Positions 9,433 through 22,148 of a stretch of 64,000 nucleotides of DNA are shown in pieces (position 1 is the first letter of the stretch; each line of letters opens with the position of its first letter). The DNA is from Oscheius onirici. Lineage: Eukaryota; Nematoda; Chromadorea; Rhabditida; Rhabditidae. Under the pieces are notes generated by a model. The model saw only the letters and a program-made list of their open reading frames with translations. It was not told where the DNA came from and searched no databases. The stretch spans positions 7,874,001 to 7,938,000 of the forward strand of contig OW051472.1 in NCBI GenBank assembly GCA_932521025.1, written 5' to 3'. A program made the translations under genes and the position numbers.

Positions 9433-12170
9433 ATGCTGAACTTGTCCGGAATAAGGCCAGCTAGGCCATCAGATGACGACGACGGTGCTGAAGTGGATAA
9501 TTGGCTGCTGGAGGACAACAATGTAGAACGCGGTGATACGGAAAGTATTTTCCGTGAATGTCAGTTTTTCCTCCTTTTATTGAAAGAAAATGGTTTTTAG
9601 TAGGAGAGACCATCAATTCGGACTTCCATTCAACGTTGCTCGACCTCAAAAATGCTCCAGAACTCGATATTTGGCCGGAACTTTACCATGTTTGTTTTAT
9701 TATGATTTCTCCTCTAATTTTAACCAATAGAATTCCCTAAGTCTCTACAAAGCAATGGATATTTTACATCAGAAGGAGCCCAGACATTCTGGAGTGAAAT
9801 CGGCAAGTAGACATGCATTCCTGGAAGTCCGAGGCTACGGGCTGTTGATGTGTGAACAGGAACTTGTCGACGAATTTGAGCCACTCAAAGAAACTTCCAC
9901 TTTGGCCAGTCTCATTTGTGGAAACAAGGATTTTCGCCAGGTTTACGCACTTTGGCGATGGTGCCAGGATGCTGAAGGAATCGATGCTGGAAGTTTCGGA
10001 GACTTGGCAGAGGAATACTCATCGCTTGGAAAAATTCACAATGCCCGTTCTGGAAGTCTTCGTGCTCTATCAGCTGGACAAAAAGGCTACGGAGTAGATG
10101 CCGATGCGCCAGCACCAGAGGAGGACCAGGACGTGCTCAATAGACATATCAGAGCCGTCTTCAGCTGCATTCGAAGCTGTAAAATTGATGAGGTTGTTAT
10201 TTTCTTCTTTTTTTTCAACAAAATATATTCTAGGCTATTCAACTGGCTCACGACAACGGACTGCCAGCCTTAGCAGCTCCCATCAAGTTGTACAAGTTCC
10301 TCGTCGATCCTCTCCTTTCCCCGAATGATCCCATGGACGAAAACCACTATATTTCCAAGAGATGGCTCACATCAGCTCGTCTTTTCCACAAGATGGTCGA
10401 CCGTCAACTTCCATCCAAGGGAACCCATACCCGTATGCTCTGGGCAGCCGTGTCTGGTCGTCTTCAGCCTCTCCTCTCAATGGCTACCCGTCCATCTGAC
10501 CGTCTTTGGTGTTTCGCCAATGCTGCTCTGATTAATATGCTGCTGGAGGCTTGTACAGGAGAATGCCTGGAAGATGTCCCAAAATCTGTCCAAACCATCT
10601 TTTCCGAAATCACAGCTGTATTATCCTTTTGTGCTTGCAATAATTTTAACATTTAGGAAGAGAAGAATCCATATTATTCAATTTACCCCTATCTGTTGTG
10701 CGAAGATTGGGATGGCTTGATCAACTGGCTAGTCGACTACACGGAAGGCCAACTTGCTGCGGGATCCTCGATGGACGACCAATTTATTCGATTTATGACG
10801 ACACTTGCCACGATAGCAAGACTCAAACAGCACCAGCACGATGTAGGCTCCATTTTGCGTTGTCCTAAAACAAAATCCTTAAGGAAGTGGCCGCCACAAC
10901 ACTATTCTCCCTTTACATTGATCGCCTAGTTGAAAAGGGCTCTTTTGGAGTGATTCCCTTCTTTGCATCTTTCCTACCACGTCAAACCGCCGAAGATCGT
11001 CTTCAGGATATTATGGAGCGTTAGTTTTTCCTTTCAAATTCTTCATTTTAAAACTTCAGATGTTCATGGAGATGTGAACCGCGGTGAATATCTTCTTGCA
11101 TTGGAATCAGCCGACTTTGACAGAGATTATATGGCCATTACAGCTGCCTCTGAAACTGTTAGAAAACCCCCATTCTTCATAAAACACAACTTTAGGGAGA
11201 TCTCCGTCCTCTCACACGCATTGACAACTTGCGCTGGTTGCTGATTAACGGAGAACGCACATTGGATAGTTGTCTCTCCCAAATCAACTGTCTTGTTCGA
11301 TATTTTACTGTAAACGATGATCATCAGACTGCCATTGAAGTTCTTACGGAAAGTGTACGATTCCAAGTCCCCGAAAAGTTAAAAGCCGTCCAAGAAATTA
11401 GTAAGCTTTATCATGTTTGTAATGAATTTTCTTTCAGCTCCTTCCAAGGCTTTGGCTCCCGTTTACGGCAGCAATATTGCCGAGTATGAATGTCATCATC
11501 TTTATCACTTTGTGAGCCATTTTTCTGCACAGTGCAAACAAAAACAAGTTTAGGAAGCCTTCCCATCGTGTGAAAAGTTCTCTGAACAAGCTATTCAAAT
11601 CAAAAAGCTCCTAACGGATGTCAAGTAAGATTTTGTTTCGTGTTTCCTCTCAAAACTTTCATGTTCAGGTCGAGACCCTCTACGGCCAACATTAACTTCC
11701 GTGAAATGCGTTTACAACAGGCTACGGCCCAGGCAGTGAAAGATATGAATAGAGAAGCCGAAATTGCTAGACGGAAGTCGTCGGCACAAGTTCTGAAGCA
11801 GAAGACCATTGAACTCATAGAGAAGCTTCTCCTTCATAAAGGATGGTACTGTCATCTGCCTGATCAGGTATTTTATCGCTCTAAAACAAATGTTGATTCT
11901 TTACAGACTCAGAGGGTCGAAGAGATGACTAAAGTTAGAAACATTTCCTGTTCCGGAGTTATAGAGCTGTATCTTGCTTCTTGTCACGCCATCGAAGACC
12001 ATCAGGCTGTAGTCGATGCTGGAATACTGCTTGCCAGGCCGGAAATTCATATTGATAAGGTATACTCGTTGATGTTCTAGTCTAAAAGTATTCTATAGGC
12101 GCTGAGCAAAGAAGATCTCCGTGGAATTATGAAGAAAATTGACACATTCTCAAAGACCATATTGCGTTGA
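9433..12170 (+). CDS. npp-5: nucleoporin Nup107 (Nup84 family)
   Basis: A structural member of the Y-shaped Nup107-160 scaffold of the nuclear pore. The start MLNLSGIRPARPSDDDDG follows an acceptor at about 9424. At least ten short introns split an all-helical protein. The C-terminus gives the clearest match: an exon ending EIHIDKALSKEDLRGIMKKI followed by DTFSKTILR and stop, corresponding to the vertebrate Nup107 tail (SKEELRKLLQKL). Internal segments such as SDRLWCFANAALINMLLE fit the helical solenoid. The stop TGA is at 12168-12170, followed shortly by AATTAAAT. The acidic N-terminus is short compared with vertebrate Nup107. The gene lies on the plus strand downstream of the accessory cluster and shows no sign of decay. 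Exon borders in the middle part were not all resolved. Confidence 0.82.
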
Positions 12171-13315
12171 TTGTTACACTTTGAGAAAATTAAATCCTGG
12201 TCCCGAGATGTTTCTACCAGAATGACTCCGATTAGCTAAGAACGACGACGGCATGTGCAATTACCAGCCGCGCACCTGCTTGCGGCATCTTTACGAGTTG
12301 CGCAACGTAGCCTTTGTACGGCGTTTGCAGTCTGTTGCCCCGGCTTATTGCCTCATTTAAGGTGATAATTGTTGGACGAGACCTTTGATGACCGCCGAGT
12401 CGACTTTTTTGACCTTTTAATCAGCTGTTACAGAAGGCTTCAGACGATACCATTTAAGCTGATGAAAGAAACCAGCAATACTAATACGACAGAAAAGAAT
12501 AAAGCTAGAATTCTCGTTTCTCTGTAAGTGCGGAGGAAGAATAAACGATGGATGGTGGAAAGCGACGCAGATTTCTCTCGACCGACGTCCAGCAGTGGAA
12601 AGGCCCTGCATGAGATAGAAGGACATCCATTTTAACATACTCCCAAGTCTGTATCTGTCCTAATTGGCAATAATGAGGGAAGATCCGATGAAAGTTGTTG
12701 TTATGAGTTTTTTTTTTGAAAAATTTCTTTGAAAGGCTAGAAAATTAGTTAGTTTGTAGATTTCATTGTTACAGAAACTGCTCCAGTTTGGATGCTTTGG
12801 TAACTTCTGGAAGGCTGCAGGTTCGTAGAAGACGAAAGTGCCAAGAGACAGTGGAACAAATTGTTAGACTTTGCAACAGAAGCGAAATGTCTATTTCTAT
12901 CCTTGTTTGAAAAAAAAACCATCTGAAGAATCGGATGGGAAAGAAACCGACTTGGTAACGGCAAACAAAACTGTAATCATCTGAATCTACAGTAATCTCT
13001 TGGTCCCATCGGCCCGCGCGAATCGGTCATTCATTTTTTTGCCTACTTGCTGTCCATTGGGGTACCTATCTCGCACGCGCCAATTTGCGATCAGCACACG
13101 ACGTAAATCCTGTTCGCGAGACAGAAAAAAAGGCTTTAAAGCGGGCTGAAAAAGTACGATAATGAGTGTGTGTGAGGTCCATACAAATCCAGTTGGACTG
13201 CTTATCGCGTCCAAAAATCTGAATCTCATTTGAATGAAAGAATTCATTGGGAGAAGATCATTGAAAATACCCATAGAGACAAAAGACGGAGGATTTGACA
13301 AATATACAAAGATAA
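12171..13315. other. intergenic, nothing supported
   Basis: Between the 3' ends of the Nup107 gene and the convergent lin-32 gene. Open frames here are short, without splice structure or known domains. It probably holds 3' UTRs and spacer. Confidence 0.5.
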
Positions 13316-14035
13316 TTATTTCTTGGTGGGAGTTGAAGCAGAATTGAGAATCTTGGCCAAGTTGGCAATGTACTCTTGAGCCATTTGCAGAGTTTCGAAC
13401 TTGGAGAGGCGTCGACCGGCATCCGTCTCGGGGAGAACTGTCCTCAGCTGAAAGATGGTTTTATCTGATTGACTAGCTACTGTACTCACCTCCTCGTAGG
13501 CCACATTCAGAGTGTTCATTCTTCTTCGTTCTCGTTCATTGGCGGCTGTTCTTCTGAAAAAGTTGTTACGGTTTGTTCAATAAAACCAGCCGTCTACGAC
13601 GGCTTTCGCCGCCCTTTGCGCCTGCGGAACAACGGCCGTCCAAGTTTTGACGCCATTGCGCTTTAGATAGTTTAGATTCCCCCAGACGCGTTCCCCTCAA
13701 AAAACTATCTCGTTCGATAAAAGATTAACATGACAAAACTTGACATGTTACGCTAGTCTCGACAACTGCGGACACCACTACAGACAGACAGACAGACGGA
13801 CACCATTGCACTTTAGTAAAGAAAGATGAGGCCATGGTTTTCTCTGATTGATCAGACAGTCAAATAGAAAAGAGTCAGTATTGAAATTTCTCTACTATCG
13901 AACTGGACAGAACTGAACATACCTGACTCTCAGGACTTGAGGAGACGGAGTCTTGTACCGCCGGCTCTTCTTTTTCGATTGCTCATCGCTACCTGTAGTT
14001 GAAGTGACTGAAGGGGCAGAAAAACTGGAAAAAGA
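13316..14035 (-). CDS. lin-32: LIN-32/Atonal-type bHLH transcription factor, 5' end unresolved
   Basis: A proneural bHLH activator. The last exon (13316-13448) encodes [20 protein letters not shown] and the tail ...ASTPTKK stop. The middle exon (about 13490-13554) encodes the basic region and helix 1, [16 protein letters not shown]. The combined domain reads like C. elegans LIN-32 ([31 protein letters not shown] type). An upstream exon from about 13922 to about 14030 ([20 protein letters not shown]) joins in phase to the basic region. The intron between them (about 13556-13921) contains repeated CCATTG-C-CTTTAG motifs and a CAGACAGACAGACAGACGGA run. A first exon with a start codon was not identified; candidate frames at 14380-14520 are doubtful. 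Basic-region Arg residues and the loop are intact, so DNA binding is expected. Confidence 0.85.
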
Positions 14036-15608
14036 ATACAATAAGCCCGTCTACGTTTGATTCTCACCAAGGAGGAAAAGCGGAAGGACTGTGGAGAGGA
14101 GTTCCGAAAGGAGTTGGATAGCTGTAAGGAAGTCCGGAAGCTGAGGGGAAATACATCTGATAGCTGTCCCAAGACGTCATTTGGACAAAAGAAAAGGACA
14201 GAGAGGGCGGAGTCACTGTCAGCAGACTCTACCGTATGCCGGGATGGCCTTGTAAGGCGTGCACATGTTGCGGTACGGGGGCCGAATAAATCAGAAATAG
14301 CTAGCAGCCGTGTGACGGACAGCCAAGACGAGTTTAAACTATTTGAATTCTTTTGATTGTTCTCTTTCTTTGAGGTTTCAGATGTTCCAGAGTATTCAAC
14401 TTTGAGACGGAACTGTCAACTTGTCTTGCTTCAGGAGAAGGCAACTGAACCAAGATCGCCGAAATTAACAGTATGACGAAGCTCTTTTGATATTTTTTGG
14501 AACTCTTTGTATTCAATGGTAGACGGATTTTCCAGGACAGGACACTGGAAGAACCGAACTCAACAGATTACCTTAAAAAATTCTTCAATAAACGTGACTG
14601 AGTCTAGGAACAGTCTATATTTACTCTCTAGGCTCTTTAGTTTCGATCAAACTTACCAATAAGACCCTTAATTGAGACTGCCAGAAAAGAGATGTTTTCC
14701 AGACAAAAAAAGAGTCTTTGTTGTGTTGACACATAAATTGTGTCATTATCTAACAGTCGAACGATGAGTTAATTGGCTTAGAGGAGATGGCTGCAGAGTT
14801 TGCGTAAGTGTGAATGCCATGAGAGAGATAATCGGCCACCTAGGGTGTCAGTTGCCCGAGATAAGACCAGCTAATGGGGCCAACTGCCGACAGAAGTCCA
14901 TAATTATATGCCAACAGTTTGAGGGAGAGAGAGCCACAACAAGATGTCCTTCTCTGGCCTAACTTCAGATCTCTAATTAGAAGAGTTTTCCGCCGGCTGG
15001 TAGCTTTGACTCGACCGACAGTTCAATCCTCAGATGACCACCTGTTTGACTCTCTAACTGACTAATGGCCCCGAGGCTCGCGACCACTCACTGCCAAGGT
15101 TAAACTCTGGAGGATTACTGTACGATCATTGAAAGTAGACAGTGTCAATTCCAGTGAGGTTTAGTTTCTTTCACCAGCTTATTACCTAAAGTTTTCGGTC
15201 TTTTGGAAACCTGTTTTTGAAATTTTCACTGTCATTCAGCTTATTCTGTAGTGGAAGTAAAATTATGTCATTCGACATCAGTATCAGTAGACGAAATCCC
15301 GTTGAATAACAGTGGCGGGTCCTGCAAATAACCAAGTTTGAACTGACACCGCAAATGCGCCTTGCCCTATCGGCGCGTTTTCAAACTGCTGGCGCTATTT
15401 TAGTTCACGTCGCTTCACTTTCTGCTTTTCTATTCTTTTTTTTTTCCTGATGTTGCCCGTATTTTTGCTTTGTTTGGATTCAAAAAACTTCGCATTTAAA
15501 AAAGGAAAAATACTGCTTTGACAGTTCTAAAATATTACAAGCATAGTGACGCAGAAATCATTTCTTACTCCACTTTTCTCTTCTTTCCAAAAAAAAATGA
15601 ATTTCAGG
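14036..15608. other. intergenic region between divergent lin-32 and RRS1
   Basis: About 1.5 kb with no supported exon apart from a possible lin-32 first exon near 14390-14520. This is the likely regulatory region of the bHLH gene. No specific site can be assigned by eye. Confidence 0.4.
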
Positions 15609-16930
15609 ATGGTTGTGGATCTGGAACAGCTCAATTTGCCCTCAACGACAGTTCAGAAGGTTGTCGATCCCTTTATCGATCCGGGCAACCTTCTGTTGAT
15701 GGACAAAGAACCAATCGAGAAAGAATTGAAGTTGGTTTTTGCCTAAAACTATTTCTATCCCATTTTCAGAGATAATTTGATCGAAAGAGCTCGAAACAAT
15801 ACGCAATTGCTGTTCAACCGCATCTGGGAGTTGGATCGTAAGCAAGTAGACTCCGCCATTCTCGCCATTCTACCCGATCCTACCTTCAGAATTCCAAGAT
15901 CTAAACGAGTATGTTTTTCACCTATAATTCATCAAGGTTTCGATTTTCAGCTCCCTGAAAAGGCCGAACCCACGAAATGGGAGCAGTATGCCCAGAAGAA
16001 GGGGATTCAAAAGAGAAAGAAGGACAAGAAGGTTTGTTGATGTTATTTGAGCCCAGTAACGTCAATTTATTCAGGTATTTGATGAAGCTACGAAGGAATG
16101 GAAACCAACTTACGGTTATCGTCGTGGAAATGACGGCACGAAGGATTGGCTCATTGAAATTCCCGAAGGACAAGGTAACCATATCAACTTGTACCCTTAT
16201 ACATCAAAACTCGCAGATCCGAACAAGGACTATTTTGCTGAGCGTAAGGAGAAAAAAAAGGAGCGGGTTGCAAAGAACGAAATGCAACGGATGAAGAATC
16301 TCGCTAAACAGCTGAAAACTAAGGTTACTTTCTTTCTTATCGCCATATAATCAAGTCTCTCCAGGTAAAGAGTGGACCTTCCCTAGATGCCAATATTGGA
16401 GTCGGAGTTGCGCCAGAAGATAAATCCAAGCAACAGGTACTTATCCTATCAATTTCTTTTGCTACGTTTAAATTCAGCTTCGATTCGCTGTAGACCGCGC
16501 CAAAGTGGCCACAGCTTCGGTCGGCAAGTTCCAAAAGATGGAGAAGGGCGAGAAAGAGAACGTAAAGACTGGCAAGAAGAGAAAGTTCGAAGCAAACGAG
16601 GCTGGCGGAGCCAACGAAAAACAACGTGGATTGGATATTCTCAGTCGTTTGAAAGCCAAGAAGGCTAAAATTATCGACGAGAAGGTAGCCTCGGTCGCAG
16701 GAGCAGAGAAGAAGTATAGTTACTTATCTTTTCAAATTATCAATCTATTTTTTCAGGGAAAAGAAAGAACGTGTAGGAAAGCCAAAGCAAGTAAGGCAAA
16801 AGAGCCAAATCCATCGCCAAACGTAAGAATTCCCCTTATATAAGTTGTAATAATATATTTCAGCTGGTTCAAGAACAAGAAGGCCGACAAGAAAAGAAAT
16901 CCCGGAAACTCGCGCAAAAGCAAGAAGTAG
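15609..16930 (+). CDS. RRS1: ribosome biogenesis regulatory protein RRS1
   Basis: An assembly factor of the 60S ribosomal subunit that acts in the nucleolus with RPF2 to recruit the 5S RNP. The start ATG 15609 lies just after an acceptor-like TTTCAG (MVVDLEQLNLPSTTVQKVVD). Successive exons give NNTQLLFNRIWELDRK, ILAILPDPTFRIPRSKR, LPEKAEPTKWEQYAQKKGI, WKPTYGYRRGNDGTKDWLIE and DPNKDYFAERKEKKKERVAK. These are the conserved RRS1 core blocks in the usual order. The C-terminus is strongly basic, ends with RKSKK at 16928-16930, and probably carries nucleolar signals. There are about eight exons with introns of 40-60 bp. No defect is seen. Confidence 0.92.
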
Positions 16931-18126
16931 ATTGGTTGATAATTGTCCCCCCTTTCCTTTCCAAATTGTTTCTGTTGTTGTTGTTGACCATAAACGTTGT
17001 TATTTCGAATGTAAACGTTTTTGAATATGACCAGCTGCCCCGCGTCTCGCCCAACGGCTAAATATCGATCGAAGCTCTAGCCCTGAAGCTATTTCTTCGT
17101 CTCGGACTGAATGGCGGTATGTGTTTCGAATTCGATCGAGGAATTATTTGCACAGGAGATCGACGAGATTGTTTCGTTTATGTAGTGGGAGACTGTTGCT
17201 TTTACTGACCTTGTTTCCTATAAATTGAACTTCCTTTCATGATAGAAATTTTGACACAACGAGAATACGTCATCCTTTGACAGCTGTTGTTGGTCTTTTC
17301 GAACCAACCCTGTTGATTTCGTTTGTTTACTGTCATCTTAGAGGGTTTCTTCAACTCTATTGACCCTCTTGCCTTTGATTAAAATTTGAGACTTGTTGCT
17401 ATTCGAATTTGCGAAAATATTTAACTTTTTATCGCTAAAAGACATGTAGAAAAGCAGTCTTCAAAACGAGAATGTTCAAAGTCTTTACACAGGATGTTTG
17501 ATCGGGGAAATGGACAAAGTCGGGTAACTCAATCTGTCTCTAACAATACTTTTTTTGCCCTCCTCAGTCTGTCGTGGACGAGTCTCCGTCCCAATAACCA
17601 AAAAGATTTACGGGTCTCGTTTACTTTTCCCATCTTGCGTGTCCCCTCCCCCCTATCGTCTTCCAGTAGTCAGTGCTATCAATCGGCTTATCTCCTCCCA
17701 GGCGCCCTTTTACTGTTCTTGTCTAGACTAAAAGGAAAAAAGATTCTTTTTTCACTCTATTGACCAAGCGGGATTCATTCAACTAAGTGCCTGTCACATC
17801 CGTTCATAACTGTTTATTCGCGGCAGCCGTGCCAACATCGACCCATCAAAACAGCGTCTGTCCCTCTATCAGATCAGTCGGTTTGTCCGTCGGATGAGAC
17901 CTCTCTTCAAGTGCATTTTTGGTCAATACGGGAATAGTTTGCGTGACTGGGTCCACCTTAACTCATCGCGTTCGGTGTCTTTGAAAGTCATTAGGGCTGA
18001 CTGACCCCCGTCTGGCTCATAAATATCCTTTAGCGTTTTGCAAACCATTCGTTTCGAAAATCTCCTATCGATTCGTTTTGTTTTATTTCCTCTAATCGGC
18101 ACTTCCGAATGTCATTTCCTCTTTAG
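16931..18126. other. intergenic, upstream of AMP deaminase
   Basis: About 1.2 kb with no supported exon. It probably contains the promoter or untranslated leader of the AMP deaminase gene. A TTTAG directly before the ATG at 18127 could be a trans-splice acceptor. Confidence 0.4.
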
Positions 18127-21100
18127 ATGCCGGACAAGACGAACGGAGTCTCATTCTTCAATCCGTCGCCACACGAGTCTCCTCAGAATTCGCCTCCAGC
18201 TCGTCCTCAACATTCGATGGATCCGCTGGAACAGCTCCGGAACTGTACCATCAGTAGGTTGATACTCTTTGCTGGCACTAATAAAACTGGAACCTTTCAC
18301 GATTTCAGGCGATTCCCGACTACGGGATGCGAATATGGGTAAGCCATTGTAGTGGTTGTGATCCAAAATATGATGTCCATTTCGCGGGATTGTTGTGACA
18401 GTTTTTGGACGCGCAAACAAGCTGTTGACAGTAGTCGTCTCTCTGATCAGCTGAGGGCAGACTCTAATGAATCCGTCTTCAGAGTCGGTCGACAGTGAGG
18501 TCTTTCAAGTCGGTCCCTTTCAACATGGCTATGCCGTTGGCAACTATTCGGCTGATCATCATGTCTCAAATCCGTTTGAGATCTCGACCACTCCAATTGA
18601 AGTGAATGAGAGCCGGAAACATCGTGCTCTGGAGATTAACAACAGGTGAGATATAGTCGTAGTCGGCGTGTTTTCACCCAATCCCCCTCACGGCTTAGCG
18701 TGTCTCTAATCACAATTCGGCTTCATTCTAAGCCCGATGACCTCCCTACCTCAGCTTCTCTTCTATTCCATGTCTCTAAAGTTACATTTCTCATGCAATA
18801 TTCATTGAATTCAGAGCTCGTCTGGAGAGTCAGAATGATCAGTGTCTCTCTCCCATGTCGGAGGAATCTGTCCCTCGATGCAAGAGTCCTCAGACTGTTG
18901 AAATGCACACTTTCAGGTATTTTCTTTCTTTCTTTGTAATGGAAAGAACATGTTCAGAGATGCTGTTGATGTCAATTACCAGAGAATGGCCATCACTGGA
19001 GAAGAACTCAGTGGGGTAAGACCAAAAAAAGAGAGATTGCGCAACCATTCCGCGAGGAACATAAAATTTTATGGGCGCTTCCAAATCGACTGATTTACAG
19101 TCGAGACAAAGATAAAAACTTAGATAGATATTTCATTTCCCCTAAAAGACAAACATTTGGAGAGGGGGAGGGGTGGAGACAGGATATTATGACTTGGCAA
19201 ACTTTTTGAACGAGATAGTTCTGGGCGCTCAGGGCTGTGCTCAACCCGGTCTAAGTGCAATTTAGCCAAAAGATTGCGTTTACAAAGTCATAAACCTGCT
19301 CAAGGGGGAGTAGGGAGGGAAGAGAGAGATTGCTGAAGGCGATTCTTCTTGGGAATCATCAATCCAAAAGATTCGATAAGGTAGACGAGTGTAAAGATAC
19401 GTGTTGAACAATTGTGGAACGACCTGAATGGACGACCTGAATCGCTGACTTATTTGTATTTAAACCGGGTTTAAATACAAATAAGTCAGCGATGCTTGTG
19501 TAACTAGAAAAGTTGTATTGAAAGGGAATGTTCAGGTGCCTCTGGAAGACCTTCAATCGGCAGCCTCGTACATCATCGAAGCACTGAAACTGCGATGTGA
19601 ATATATGAACAGAATCGGGAACTTTTTCCCCAAAACGACGGAACTGTTTCTCTCGGGAGAATATCCTGGAAATCTGCCCAAATACCGTCGAAAAAATACC
19701 GAAATGAGTAAGTTCCGAGAAATCTTTTCTGCTTTGCTTTAAGCGCTATTCCGACTATGAGTTTCACTTCAGACAGACAATTCTGTAGGTTATCATTATT
19801 GGTCTGTGATACACACTTTGAGATCAATGCCTCTTTCCGCGCACCTTCTTCTTCTGTCCTCTTTTTCACACAGTCTCGTGTTCGTTCAGATCAGCAGCCT
19901 CCTCCAAGAAGGGATTCCTCTTTCTTTGGTCTCGGTAAATCGAGTGCAATCAGTAATAATAATCATAAACCGTTTGATCTTCTTTTGCTCTAACAGCGCG
20001 TCAATCCCTCGGAAGCATGTCTAACTCATCTTCCCGCCATTACAATTCGCACAAGCATGGATTTTTCGATATATTTTTCATAAAAGTGCTTGTTTAGGTG
20101 CCAACACGTCCTTCCATCCACCCGAGCCACCGGCAGATCACTGGGAACTGGAACAGGAGCTGCCAAAATATGAAACGACGTACACTCTGAAGAGGAACCA
20201 CGGAATTGTTTGGGAGTTTAGAAAGTTGTAAAGAGTTCATTTTTAGGTCGAAATCTGTAACGATGATGGAAAGGTCGATCCGAAGTTTGAGCCGTACTAC
20301 ATGAAGAAGGAAAAGTTCCTGGCCGACACTGAGAAACTGACCCAGATGATCGTCGACGGTCCTCTGAAGTCGTTCTGTTTCCGTCGTCTCAGCTATCTTC
20401 AGAACAAATTCCAACTTCATGTTCTTCTGAACGAGCTCAGAGAGCTGCACGAGCAGAAAGCCGTCTCTCATAGAGACTTTTACAACATCCGAAAGGTTTC
20501 AAAATTACTGTTTGATAGTAATCACTTCAATTCAGGTCGATACTCACATTCACGCCGCCTCGTCGATGAATCAGAAACATCTTCTCCGATTCATCAAGAA
20601 GAAGATGAAGACTGAGGCCGAGACGGAGGTTTTGAAGGATCGTGCCGGGAACACACTGACAATGAAGGAAGTCTTCAAGAAGATGAATATTTCTGCTTAC
20701 GATCTGAGCGTCGATATGCTGGATGTTCATGCTGATCGAAACACCTTCCATCGATTTGACAAGTTCAACACAAAGTACAATCCACTCGGAGAATCGGATC
20801 TTCGAGAGATTTTCATCAAGACGGACAACTTTGTCGGAGGAAAGTACTTTGCCGAACTGCTCCGAGAGGTCATTTTCGATCTCGAAGACTCGAAATATCA
20901 GCATGCTGAGCCGCGTCTCTCAATCTACGGCAGAAGCAGAGACGAATGGGACAAACTAGCCAAATGGGCTCTCAGTCACGACGTTTGGAGTCAGAATGTC
21001 CGTTGGCTCATCCAGATTCCTCGTCTATAGTCAGTTTACTTTTTTTCTGGAATCAAACAACTTTTTCAGTGATATCTACCGTATCAAGGGAGGTATCAAG

Positions 21101-22055
21101 AACTTTGATGAGATTCTCGACAACATCTTCATGCCGCTCTTCGAGGTCACCAACGATCCTTCCTCTCATCCCGATCTTCATCGTTTCCTCAGCCAAGTCT
21201 CCGGAATCGACTCTGTCGATGACGAGTCGAAGCACGAGTTTGTTCATGTCAGTTTCCTAAACTCAAATCCTAAGTCTATTTTTAGTTTGACCGTTCGACT
21301 CCCGCCCCAGATGAGTACAAGGATGCCGAGAATCCTCCATACAACTACTATTTGTTCTACATGTACGCCAACATCTGCGTCTTGAATGCTTTCCGAAGAG
21401 ACCGCGGTCTTCACACATTCTCTCTTCGTCCTCACTGTGGTGAGGCCGGACATGTCAACCATCTCCTCACTGGGTAGCATTTTCTTTTGTTCTCCTAATC
21501 AATGACTCTTCAGATTTCTTACCAGTGAGAGTATCGCCCACGGAATCCTTCTTCGCAAGGTCCCCGTCCTCCAGTATCTCTTCTACTTGACCCAGATGGG
21601 AATCGCCATGTCGCCATTGTCCAACAACTCTCTCTTCATCAGCTACCAGAGAAATCCACTGCCAGAATATCTCCAGAAAGGACTGAATGTCTCTCTTTCC
21701 ACTGACGATCCTCTCCAGTTCCACTACACCAAGGAAGCCCTGATGGAAGAGTATTCCATCGCGGCACAAGTCTGGAAACTCAGTTCTTGCGACATGTGTG
21801 AATTGGCCAGAAACAGTGTTCTCCAGAGTGGTTTCGAGGACAAGGTCAAGATTCACTGGCTCGGACCGAACTACAAGGAAGAAGGAGTCCTCGGCAACGA
21901 TCCACTGAGAACCAATGTTCCCGATACTCGCATCTCTTTCAGACACGAGGCTCTTGTGGTTAGTTTCAATTGTACCGAAATCAAGCCATTTTCAGGACGA
22001 GCTGATGAATCTGTTCAGAGCAAAGCACATTACCGAGTTGAAGCCCACCGCCTAA
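18127..22055 (+). CDS. ampd-1: AMP deaminase
   Basis: Hydrolyses AMP to IMP and ammonia in the purine nucleotide cycle. Variable N-terminal exons ([20 protein letters not shown] and others up to about 20020) are Ser/Pro-rich. The catalytic part starts near 20246. [16 protein letters not shown] (about 20536) gives the first zinc ligands (HxH). [15 protein letters not shown], then [15 protein letters not shown] and [20 protein letters not shown] (about 21690) give the remaining metal and catalytic residues, all intact. The stop TAA is at 22053-22055. Exon phases agree in the catalytic half. In the N-terminal half several exons may be alternative, for example an in-frame [20 protein letters not shown] stretch near 20000. 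The intron before 19536 contains a perfect palindrome. The 3' end is convergent with the BTB gene 94 bp away. Confidence 0.93.
19441..19493. repeat. perfect 53-bp palindrome (26-bp arms, 1-nt centre) in an AMPD intron
   Basis: ATCGCTGACTTATTTGTATT (19441) continues to AAACC, then a single G, then the exact reverse complement ending GTCAGCGAT at 19493. It lies about 40 bp upstream of the splice acceptor at about 19535. GACGACCTGAAT is repeated just before it. Confidence 0.9.
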
Positions 22056-22148
22056 TCGAGAAAACGTGTGATCTATATACGGACATTATGTCAGAGTTTC
22101 TAAATAAAATTGGGGTTTTGGCCACATCTTCATTTATTACGTCTAGCT

